NCBI GenBank assembly: GCA_023263015.1
Contig: JALQXV010000069.1
Span: 1 to 5,933 of the forward strand
From: Candidatus Saccharimonadia bacterium
GTDB taxonomy: Bacteria; Patescibacteriota; Saccharimonadia; Saccharimonadales; 2-12-FULL-41-12
Direction of reading: 5' to 3'
DNA length: 5,933 nt
Below, piece after piece: positions 1 through 5,307 of this stretch. The notes beneath the pieces were generated by a model. It did not search any database and had not been told where the DNA came from. It was given only the letters and a program-made list of their open reading frames with translations. Each line of letters starts with the position of its first letter. Position 1 is the stretch's first letter. A program made the position numbers and the translations under genes.

Positions 1-401
1 CGCTTGCCGTCAACTTTTACTGCTGAAAATGCTGGGGGAACTTGCATACTGTCACCTATAAAGGAATCCAGCGCTTCAAGTACCTGTTCGGGCGCTGGCT
101 GATAGTCAGAAACCACGGTTTTCTCCCCTTCTTCATCACCCGTTGTACTGGTTTGACCAAGCTTCATAGTCACTTCGTAGGTTTTATCGAGTTTTGTGAA
201 CTCAACTGCCCGTTTACAGTACGATCCAACCACGATGATCATCAGGCCGGTTGCAAGTGGATCAAGTGTCCCAGTGTGCCCAACTTTAATTTTGTGACCG
301 GTTTCACGTTTAAGCGTACCTCGCACCTTAGCAACTACATCAAAAGACGACCAGCCAGCTGGCTTATCGACTAAGAGGATTCCGTCTATAGGTAATTCCA
401 T
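1..401 (-). CDS. truB: tRNA pseudouridine(55) synthase TruB, N-terminal part (runs off left edge)
   Basis: TruB isomerises uridine 55 in the T-loop of tRNA to pseudouridine in the cytoplasm. The first 133 residues are present. Visible family motifs are DKPAGWSSFD (residues 12-21), the catalytic-loop motif GHTGTLDPLATG (41-52, catalytic Asp47), KTYEVTMKLG (73-82, with the conserved Tyr76) and QVPPAFSAVKVDG near the cut. The C-terminal half, including any PUA domain, is outside the window. The start is fixed: an in-frame TGA directly precedes ATG 401. There is no Shine-Dalgarno sequence, but a TACAAT hexamer ends 7 bases before the ATG. The gene lies 15 bases after the stop of a DHH-like gene, recalling the rbfA-nrnA-truB order of many bacteria. 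Family assignment is firm. Confidence 0.96.
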   Translation of the reverse strand, partial: MELPIDGILLVDKPAGWSSFDVVAKVRGTLKRETGHKIKVGHTGTLDPLATGLMIIVVGSYCKRAVEFTKLDKTYEVTMKLGQTSTTGDEEGEKTVVSDYQPAPEQVLEALDSFIGDSMQVPPAFSAVKVDGK

Positions 402-408
402 TCAGACT

Positions 409-414
409 ATTGTA
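409..414 (-). promoter_or_regulatory. possible -10 element abutting truB start
   Basis: TACAAT on the minus strand ends 7 bases before the truB ATG, in the 15-base gap after the upstream stop codon. No convincing -35 hexamer lies 16-18 bases upstream, where the sequence is coding. If used, it would give an mRNA with a leader of about one base. It is supported mainly by the same arrangement at other genes here. Confidence 0.35.
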
Positions 415-416
415 GC

Positions 417-2108
417 TTATACGCTCGGAGGAGGCATCATTGGAGGAGGAACCGGTGGTGGCGGACCATTTGGATTCTTGTCGTCCTCTTCGTCGGGTTC
501 TTGAACCTCAAATTTACTCAGGTCTAAGTCAATGTTGCTAGCGCCAAGAGCGTCAATCGGCTCCAAACGAGGGTTTTCGACGGCGTTTGCAGCGCTATCA
601 ACTGCTGCTCGCGCATCGTCAACCGGCGGAGGTGGTGGAACATTGTCCTCAGGGTTTGGCGGTGGTACATCAAGGCTATCAATCTCTTCTAAATGCGGGC
701 TGCCGACCGACTTTTCAATATCAGTAAGGGTTTGTGGAGTTGGATCATCTTCGATAACTGGATCCGGCAACGGAAGCTCTGGCTCAGGCGCTGGAGCTGG
801 CGCCTCTTCTACAGGCGGTTCTGACATCAATGGCAGTGCTGGCTGCTCAGGTTCAGACACTGGTTCTGGTTCTGATGGCTCGTCACGCCCAAGTATCGGC
901 TGATCTTTAGCACCATTAAGCGGGTCTACAGCCGGAGAGTACTGTTCTTCTTCTGGGATTGAACTTGCTGTTAATTGTCCAGAGAATTGAGGTGGCTCTA
1001 GAATTAGCCTACTTTCAGTAGTGACTTCTGACTTTTCTTCTTTTGGCTCCTCTACTGGTGCCTCTTCCTCAGGCTGTGGCTCTGGGAGTTCAGCTTCTAG
1101 CTCAGGGTCAGCCTGGATTTCTGGTTCTTCTTCTGGTTCCGGCTCTTGTTCAGCTTGGATTTCTTCTGGAGTACGAAGCTTGCCGTGCTCATCGATGTGA
1201 ATATCATTTGAATGATCAATTTCAATAGTTCCATCATCTTTTGGTACAGGCTGTTCGTCAGGATTTTCTATTTCCTGATCAACCACATCTGGAATCTCGG
1301 TCTCTACTTCATCCTCAGCTTCTGGTTCTTCTTCTGGTTCCGGCTCTTGTAGTTTGCTCTGAATTAATTGAGTACTTGCGCCAGATGCCATTAATACTCC
1401 AGAGACTGACATGGTATGAGGTGTAGCCTTTTCATTACCGAATCGATCGGTTTCTGCAACCATACCAGTAAGCAGAGCTGTCGAAATCTGTTCATCAAAC
1501 AGATCACGATCAAGTTCCATAACAAGGTCTGCGGCCATTTCACACAAACTGCTCGCATCTTGCTGCACCCAGTTGATGGTGCCGATATCACTACCGCCGT
1601 CGGTGTTAAGTGCTACAACTGCAGCATCGTGCAGTATGCGCCCATGAGCCACAATCGCATTGTCTAAGTGCCCTCGCTCGTGAACACCAAGCGTAATAAT
1701 AAGATCAATATTGAAGTCGCCTTGGCTGAATGTTAGGTCATTGTCATCAATACTCGTTCGATACGGCGTAATAAAGATCTTTACAAAATCGTCCTCAACT
1801 TTGTAACGAAGCTTATCTGCCTTCGACTTATCGAGCGAGATAATGAAATCACGTAGACTATCGGTATTCTTTTCAATCGTGCGGTCGGGTTCGAGAAACT
1901 CTAGCGTTGAAGGAACTTTGCCACTGAATACCGCTGTAGCGTGCTTCCCTTGCTTATTAAGCGTAAGCGTAAGACCAATACATGCCGCTAACTGATCTAC
2001 CGACGGATCGTTACTAACCGTAATCAAAATATTGTTAGCACCGTCCAAACGATCAATGATCTGATGGAATGGATCGGCTTGCGTATTCTGTTCGTTGTTT
2101 GGCGGCAT
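417..2108 (-). CDS. degenerate DHH-family phosphoesterase-like protein with long Pro/Glu-rich tail
   Basis: This 563-residue protein has two parts. Residues 1-253 resemble the DHH domain of NrnA-type phosphoesterases. ITVSNDPSVDQLAACIGL (29-46) sits where HxxPDGDAxGS is expected, DLIITLGV (135-142) where an Asp-ending strand is expected, INWVQQDASSLCEMA (178-192) matches the segment after DHH, and TALLTGMVAETDRFG (210-224) matches the GIxxDTxxF region. Most metal-binding residues are missing and there is no DHH triplet (NTDGG instead), so catalysis is doubtful. A DHHA1 domain with a GGGH motif is absent. Residues 254-563 are low-complexity, rich in Glu, Pro and Asp, with two QEPEPEEEPE copies and polyproline runs at the end. 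No signal peptide or membrane segment is seen. It precedes truB, the usual nrnA position. The fold is inferred from motifs; the function is unknown, possibly a nucleotide-binding or scaffold role. Confidence 0.7.
   Translation of the reverse strand: MPPNNEQNTQADPFHQIIDRLDGANNILITVSNDPSVDQLAACIGLTLTLNKQGKHATAVFSGKVPSTLEFLEPDRTIEKNTDSLRDFIISLDKSKADKLRYKVEDDFVKIFITPYRTSIDDNDLTFSQGDFNIDLIITLGVHERGHLDNAIVAHGRILHDAAVVALNTDGGSDIGTINWVQQDASSLCEMAADLVMELDRDLFDEQISTALLTGMVAETDRFGNEKATPHTMSVSGVLMASGASTQLIQSKLQEPEPEEEPEAEDEVETEIPDVVDQEIENPDEQPVPKDDGTIEIDHSNDIHIDEHGKLRTPEEIQAEQEPEPEEEPEIQADPELEAELPEPQPEEEAPVEEPKEEKSEVTTESRLILEPPQFSGQLTASSIPEEEQYSPAVDPLNGAKDQPILGRDEPSEPEPVSEPEQPALPLMSEPPVEEAPAPAPEPELPLPDPVIEDDPTPQTLTDIEKSVGSPHLEEIDSLDVPPPNPEDNVPPPPPVDDARAAVDSAANAVENPRLEPIDALGASNIDLDLSKFEVQEPDEEDDKNPNGPPPPVPPPMMPPPSV
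1119..1149. repeat. 31-bp perfect direct repeat, copy 1
   Basis: Identical to 1320-1350 and 201 bases from it, a multiple of three. On the minus strand both copies encode QEPEPEEEPE in the tail of the DHH-like protein (this copy is residues 321-330). It suggests an in-frame internal duplication or recombination within the low-complexity tail. Confidence 0.85.
1320..1350. repeat. 31-bp perfect direct repeat, copy 2
   Basis: Second copy of the 31-bp repeat, encoding residues 254-263. It marks the exact junction between the folded DHH-like domain and the disordered tail. Recombination between copies would delete 67 codons without a frameshift. Confidence 0.85.
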
Positions 2109-2148
2109 ATTTTTTATTTCTTTTTGTTTATATTGTAGTTTGTGTATA

Positions 2149-2178
2149 CATATACCATAAGCTCAATGGTTTATGCAA
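2149..2178 (-). promoter_or_regulatory. candidate leftward promoter for the DHH-like gene
   Basis: On the minus strand TTGCAT (2178-2173) and TATATG (2154-2149) are separated by 18 bases, predicting a leader of about 35 bases. An alternative -10, TACAAT (2137-2132), has only a poor -35 (TTATGG) at 17 bases and would give a shorter leader. The region before ATG 2108 is A-rich with no good Shine-Dalgarno sequence. Either assignment is tentative. Confidence 0.35.
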
Positions 2179-2205
2179 GTCCTGCCCTGTTATATTTAGC
2201 TCGCG

Positions 2206-2254
2206 TATGTAAACTAGGAGATCATGAAAATTTAATGAAATCTCATTTTACATA
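2206..2254. repeat. nested inverted repeat in divergent intergenic region
   Basis: TATGTAAA (2206-2213) is the exact reverse complement of TTTACATA (2247-2254). Nested inside, GAGAT (2218-2222) matches ATCTC (2240-2244), then CAT (2223-2225) matches ATG (2235-2237) across a two-base bulge, leaving a 9-base loop. The structure lies upstream of both divergent promoters, so it is not part of either predicted mRNA. It could be a shared operator or part of an unannotated RNA. No T-run follows it, so it is not a standard terminator. Confidence 0.5.
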
Positions 2255-2281
2255 TAGACCTCGCGCGTAATCTGTAGAGCA

Positions 2282-2310
2282 TTTACAAAATCACTCTGAT
2301 TGGTTATAAT
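2282..2310 (+). promoter_or_regulatory. sigma-70-type promoter of rpsT
   Basis: TTTACA (2282-2287) and a consensus TATAAT (2305-2310) are separated by exactly 17 bases. Transcription is predicted to start near 2317, giving an rpsT leader of about 36 bases. This is one of the two best-matching promoters in the window, as expected for a ribosomal protein gene. Confidence 0.75.
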
Positions 2311-2333
2311 ATCTCTTTGAATCAATACTAAAT

Positions 2334-2348
2334 AAAAGGATCACTCCT
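2334..2348 (+). promoter_or_regulatory. rpsT ribosome binding site with possible occluding hairpin
   Basis: AAAAGGA (2334-2340) is a Shine-Dalgarno-like sequence, 12 bases before the ATG, which is longer than usual. AGGA (2337-2340) can pair with TCCT (2345-2348) across a 4-base loop, which would hide the site. S20 is translationally autoregulated in E. coli; whether this hairpin plays such a role here is inference. Confidence 0.4.
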
Positions 2349-2352
2349 CTAT

Positions 2353-2745
2353 ATGCCAATTATCAAATCTGCGCAAAAGCGCGTTCGTGTTGCTAAGAAA
2401 GCAACCATCCGTAACGTTAAGACAAAGCGGAACCTAAAAGAAGCTATCAAGGGCTTACACACTGCCCTAAAGGGTGGCGACAAAAAAGCCGGCGAAGCAC
2501 TTCAAAAAGCTCAAAGCGCTGTTGACCAAGCTGCAAAGAAAAACGTTATTCATAAGAACAAAGCTGCTCGCAAGAAGTCACAACTTGCCAAGGCTGCTAA
2601 AGCTGCTGGCGTAAAACCAGCTGCTGCAGCAAAAAAAGCCGCACCTGCAAAAGCTAAGCCAGCTGCTAAAAAAGCAGCTCCAGCTAAAAAAGCTCCTGCA
2701 GCCAAAAAACCTGCTACTAAAAAGGCAGCCCCAAAGAAGAAATAG
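2353..2745 (+). CDS. rpsT: 30S ribosomal protein S20 with basic Ala/Lys/Pro C-terminal extension
   Basis: S20 binds 16S rRNA early in 30S assembly. Residues 1 to about 86 form the usual all-helical S20 core: MPIIKSAQKRVRVAKKATIR at the N-terminus, then NVKTKRNLKEAI, and the C-terminal helix motif KNVIHKNKAARKKSQL (63-78). Residues 87-130 form an extra tail made almost only of Ala (19), Lys (16) and Pro (7), like the tails of histone H1 or some mycobacterial HU proteins. Typical S20 is about 85-90 residues, so the tail accounts for the excess length. The gene has its own strong promoter and a bidirectional terminator, and is convergent with holA, an arrangement also known in Bacillus and Mycobacterium. 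The ATG is supported by the family N-terminus. The tail's role is unknown, possibly extra rRNA or DNA contacts. Confidence 0.96.
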   Translation: MPIIKSAQKRVRVAKKATIRNVKTKRNLKEAIKGLHTALKGGDKKAGEALQKAQSAVDQAAKKNVIHKNKAARKKSQLAKAAKAAGVKPAAAAKKAAPAKAKPAAKKAAPAKKAPAAKKPATKKAAPKKK

Positions 2746-2761
2746 TTCTGCTTTGATCAAC

Positions 2762-2792
2762 AAAAAGTCCGGCCGCCGTGCCGGACTTTTTT
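2762..2792. terminator. bidirectional intrinsic terminator between rpsT and holA
   Basis: A 12-bp perfect stem (2762-2773 with 2780-2791, core GTCCGGC/GCCGGAC) closes a 6-base loop and ends in six T on the plus strand. On the minus strand the stem ends in five T, so it can also stop holA transcription. The holA stop codon (2793-2791) lies within the edge of the structure. Confidence 0.93.
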
Positions 2793-3714
2793 AATGTGCA
2801 AGCGATACAATGGCGTAGCGCAAGGCTTCATCGTAATCGAATGTTTGGTGCTTACCTTTATAATCAATGTCTCTGAGTAGCTTAGTAAATTCACGCACCT
2901 TAACGGCACCCATCTTAGAAGCAATACGTTGACTTTTTTGCACCACGAACGGGCTCAGCCCAGCATCTTTAGCAATCTGAGCAGCCGGCGTGCCCTTTGG
3001 GGCGCTAACTGCAATCGCTACTGCGTGCATTTGCCAAACCATCATGCCGTGGATTGCTTGTGGATCCACACGCTGCTGCCGTTGATCGTCGTACATCGCT
3101 AACGCGCGTGACAGATCTCCGGCAAACACAGCATCAATTAAATTAAATATTGTGCTTGAAGGAGTTTCGTCTATTAAGTCGCTAATTGCCTGACGGGTAA
3201 TGACCGGATTAAATTGTAGAAGTTTATCAAGTTCGTTACTCAATTTGAGTTGGTTTAAGCCAACTCTTCCAACTAAAAAGCCAGCGTCGCCTCGAGATAG
3301 CTTAGCGCCACGACCTTCAGCTTCTTTAACGAGCCAGTTAACTAAGCCGTTCTCATCAAGTTCATTATATTCAGTAAAGCCTGCCTGTTTCTTGAGTAGC
3401 TTGTAGTAGGTTGTGCGCTTGTCTGGGTTGGTTTCAGTGATAATAAGGTCGGTTGTATCGCCCGCACGCTCCAGTAATAGATCAAGCTTTTCGCTAGCAT
3501 CTTTATTAAGCGATAGATCGCTAATCACTACGAGTTTCTTTGTTGCTAAAAATGGCAGCGATTCAATTGCCGCTAAAATTTGTTCGTAAGACGCTTCTGC
3601 AGCATCAAGTTGTTCAAGCGCCAAGTCGCCGTGCTCATTTGTAAATGCGTTAATTAGGCGGTTGCGCTCAAGGTTGCGTAAAAAGACATTAGTTCCGCTC
3701 AGCACTGAAATCAT
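2791..3714 (-). CDS. holA: DNA polymerase III subunit delta
   Basis: HolA is the clamp-loader subunit that opens the beta sliding clamp during replication. The protein has 307 residues, slightly short of the 330-345 common in the family. The N-terminal region starts MISVLSGTNVFLRN and has the Rossmann-like strand KKLVVISDLS (59-68), followed by LIITETNPDKRTTYYKLLKK. The middle contains ISDLIDETPSSTIFNLIDAVFAGDLSRAL, characteristic of delta, and the C-terminal helical collar domain contains IAKDAGLSPFVVQKSQRIASK. No Walker A motif is seen, as is normal for delta. The gene starts 7 bases after the mutM stop, suggesting one transcript, yet a perfect TATAAT overlaps that stop and ends 6 bases before this ATG. 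There is no Shine-Dalgarno sequence. Identification is confident. Confidence 0.93.
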   Translation of the reverse strand: MISVLSGTNVFLRNLERNRLINAFTNEHGDLALEQLDAAEASYEQILAAIESLPFLATKKLVVISDLSLNKDASEKLDLLLERAGDTTDLIITETNPDKRTTYYKLLKKQAGFTEYNELDENGLVNWLVKEAEGRGAKLSRGDAGFLVGRVGLNQLKLSNELDKLLQFNPVITRQAISDLIDETPSSTIFNLIDAVFAGDLSRALAMYDDQRQQRVDPQAIHGMMVWQMHAVAIAVSAPKGTPAAQIAKDAGLSPFVVQKSQRIASKMGAVKVREFTKLLRDIDYKGKHQTFDYDEALRYAIVSLAH

Positions 3715-3720
3715 AGCTTA

Positions 3721-3726
3721 ATTATA
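3721..3726 (-). promoter_or_regulatory. possible -10 element abutting holA start
   Basis: A consensus TATAAT overlaps the mutM TAA stop and ends exactly 6 bases before the holA ATG, which would place +1 on the A of the ATG. No -35 match lies 17-18 bases upstream (GTGCCC or CGTGCC). Chance overlap with a stop codon is possible, so confidence is modest. Confidence 0.35.
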
Positions 3727-4597
3727 GCTCGGGTTGGCACTTTGGGCACGTATGAGTGCCGCGGCCGGCGACACGGGTTTTAATAATGGTCGTTCCGCAG
3801 CGTGGACATGGTAAATTTTCACGCCTAAAAACGCGGGCAAAGCTCATGTAACTACCCTTTTTACCTTCGGCATTTACGTAGTTTTTGTCAGTTGAGCCAC
3901 CCTTTTCAATCGCTAAGCGTAAGACATATTGGATCTCTGTATACAAAAGCTTGAGCTTAGCATCTGGCACATTTTTTACTAATGTTGATGGATGAATTTT
4001 GGCGCCCCACAAACTTTCGTCCGCATAAATATTGCCAATACCAGCCAATACGGTCTGGTCGAGCAAGGCTGCTTTAATATTTGTGTTCTTACGTCGTTGC
4101 AAACGTTCCATAAATATCTGAACGGTAAATTCTGGGCTAAGTGGTTCAGGTCCTACTTTTTTAAAGAAGTCTAGGTTCTCGACTTCAATTGTTGGGATAA
4201 GTCGTATCCAACCAAACTTGCGTTGATCATTGAAAAACAGCTTTGCGTCTTCGAACTCAATAATCACGCGCGTTGATCGATCAGGCAGACTGTTAATCAA
4301 CGAGTCGTTCGGGTGTCCTGCCCCAAACCGTTCATGATCATCATTACTGCGGTACACCATCTGACCAGTCATCTTTAAGTGAGTTACAAGCGTATAACCT
4401 GTATTTAGATCTATCAGCAGAACTTTTGCACGTCGTCGCACGTCAGTTACGCTAGCTCCAATTAAAAAACGCTTCACATCGCTGGGAGCGTTTGGAAAAC
4501 TTTTGTCTGTATCTGTAGTTACAGCTGTAACTAGCTTATTTGGTAGTAGCTGAGCCAGCCCTGTTCGGACAGTCTCTACTTCGGGGAGTTCAGGCAT
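3722..4597 (-). CDS. mutM: formamidopyrimidine-DNA glycosylase (Fpg/MutM)
   Basis: Fpg removes 8-oxoguanine and formamidopyrimidines from DNA and cleaves the abasic site by beta,delta-elimination. The 291-residue protein looks complete and active. It begins MPELPEVETVR, giving the catalytic N-terminal Pro and Glu once Met is removed. It has the conserved Lys in VTHLKMTGQMVY, DQRKFGWIRL for lesion-opposite base recognition, and AGIGNIYADESLW with the DNA-binding Asn in the helix-two-turn-helix. It ends in a zinc finger, CPRC-x16-CPKC, containing VAGRGTH with the conserved Arg. The start is fixed by the need for Pro at position 2. It lies 14 bases after the upstream membrane-protein gene and 7 bases before holA. 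polA is nearby, as in many bacteria. There is no Shine-Dalgarno sequence; TACAAT ends 6 bases before the ATG. Confidence 0.98.
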   Translation of the reverse strand: MPELPEVETVRTGLAQLLPNKLVTAVTTDTDKSFPNAPSDVKRFLIGASVTDVRRRAKVLLIDLNTGYTLVTHLKMTGQMVYRSNDDHERFGAGHPNDSLINSLPDRSTRVIIEFEDAKLFFNDQRKFGWIRLIPTIEVENLDFFKKVGPEPLSPEFTVQIFMERLQRRKNTNIKAALLDQTVLAGIGNIYADESLWGAKIHPSTLVKNVPDAKLKLLYTEIQYVLRLAIEKGGSTDKNYVNAEGKKGSYMSFARVFRRENLPCPRCGTTIIKTRVAGRGTHTCPKCQPEL

Positions 4598-4603
4598 ACA
4601 TCT

Positions 4604-4609
4604 ATTGTA
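4604..4609 (-). promoter_or_regulatory. possible -10 element abutting mutM start
   Basis: TACAAT in the 14-base gap after the upstream stop ends 6 bases before the mutM ATG, predicting a transcript that starts on the ATG itself. No recognisable -35 is present at 17-18 bases. TACAATAG is shared with the equivalent position before truB. Confidence 0.35.
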
Positions 4610-4611
4610 CG

Positions 4612-5232
4612 CTAGCTAAGTCGTACGCCCTGAACAAACTTATCGTAGTCAGGGATTTGTCGCTGAAATAGTTGCTGAACAATATCGCGGTTAGCTTGCG
4701 AAGTTCCTTCAGCTTTCTTGCAGGAATTTGACCATGTACGAAACGAGCTATTGGTTCCCGGAGCGACTTCAAAACTATAAATGTAGCCCAATGGACAAGT
4801 CTGGGTTTCTGCACCTCGGCCTTCGGCGTCTACTGACTTAGTAAATCCGGCACCATTGAGCGCCTCTACAAATGCCTTGTATGAGTCTTGGGTATTTGGG
4901 CTAGATTGTGACTTGACCACTGTCTGGTCATAGCCTTGTACAACCTCTACTAAGCGTGTGTTTCGGTCGACAGTAATCCGAATACTAAAATGCCGCTCAT
5001 TGCCATAAACAGCACCGCGGGTAGTAAAACGCACAGACTGATTACTGGTTGGTGCAGCAAGCAAATCAACTTTTTTTCCATCAACAACTTTTGATTGATT
5101 CTGGCTAGATTCTTGAGGTTTATCACCTCCATCATTGATGGTGTTACGGATGATGTTGAACAGAACTACCATCACAACAATGGCCAAGATCAACATTCCC
5201 ACACCAATTGCGTAACGGATATAGTCTTTCAT
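4612..5232 (-). CDS. single-pass membrane protein of unknown function
   Basis: I do not recognise a named family for this 206-residue protein. After a short charged N-terminus (MKDYIRY) there is one hydrophobic segment at about residues 8-28 (AIGVGMLILAIVVMVVLFNII). A Gln/Ser/Asn/Gly-rich linker (about 32-50) follows, then a soluble domain from about 55 to 206. The segment is not followed by a signal peptidase site or lipobox, so an anchored protein with an outward-facing domain is likely. The domain has only two cysteines, Cys146 (TCPLG) and Cys171 (NSCKK), which could form a disulfide outside the cell. Strand-like stretches include SVRFTTRGAVYG, HFSIRITVDR and YIYSFEVAPG. It has its own strong promoter and is followed closely by mutM and holA. 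It may be a lineage-specific Saccharibacteria protein. Confidence 0.8.
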   Translation of the reverse strand: MKDYIRYAIGVGMLILAIVVMVVLFNIIRNTINDGGDKPQESSQNQSKVVDGKKVDLLAAPTSNQSVRFTTRGAVYGNERHFSIRITVDRNTRLVEVVQGYDQTVVKSQSSPNTQDSYKAFVEALNGAGFTKSVDAEGRGAETQTCPLGYIYSFEVAPGTNSSFRTWSNSCKKAEGTSQANRDIVQQLFQRQIPDYDKFVQGVRLS

Positions 5233-5240
5233 TCCTGCAT

Positions 5241-5269
5241 ATTATACTACATTATTAAGCTTATGGCAA
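5241..5269 (-). promoter_or_regulatory. strong promoter giving a near-leaderless transcript of the membrane-protein gene
   Basis: On the minus strand TTGCCA (5269-5264) and consensus TATAAT (5246-5241) are 17 bases apart. Only 8 bases separate the -10 from the ATG, so the mRNA leader would be about 0-2 bases. The AGGA touching the ATG is too close to act as a Shine-Dalgarno sequence. The spacer contains an 8-bp palindrome, TAAGCTTA (5256-5263), a possible operator. Confidence 0.7.
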
Positions 5270-5299
5270 TTGTTTTTCAGAGCTTTAAGGAGTTATGAT
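5270..5299 (+). promoter_or_regulatory. candidate promoter for the DciA-like gene
   Basis: TATGAT (5294-5299, five of six consensus) ends 8 bases before ATG 5308, with TTGTTT (5270-5275) 18 bases upstream. This would place AAGGAG (5287-5292) in the untranscribed spacer, explaining why that sequence is 15 bases from the start codon. An alternative -10, TATACT (5243-5248), would instead make AAGGAG part of the leader but has no good -35. Confidence 0.35.
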
Positions 5300-5307
5300 A
5301 GGTACTA

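Noticed and set aside
42..374. 110-codon plus-strand open frame opposite truB
   Set aside because: The minus strand here has unmistakable TruB motifs; the plus-strand product has no recognisable domain and no start signals.
532..903. 123-codon plus-strand frame rich in Gly and Ser
   Set aside because: It is the antisense image of the Pro/Glu-rich tail of the DHH-like protein; low-complexity DNA gives open frames on both strands.
1080..1350. CRISPR-like or satellite array suggested by repeated CTTCTTCTGG-type sequence
   Set aside because: The repeats are in-frame codon repeats for Glu and Pro in a coding tail; there are no regular unique spacers.
2109..2352. tRNA or other known RNA gene in the intergenic region
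   Set aside because: No cloverleaf, T-loop GTTCRA motif or known riboswitch signature is seen; only the promoters and inverted repeats described.
2631..2637. Run of seven A in rpsT as a programmed frameshift site
   Set aside because: A AAA AAA is slippery in principle, but Lys-rich coding DNA makes such runs common, and neither a stimulating structure nor a meaningful alternative frame is evident.
4602..4814. 70-codon minus-strand frame overlapping the end of the membrane-protein gene
   Set aside because: It lies out of frame within the better-supported 206-residue gene, and its product has no domain or start signal.
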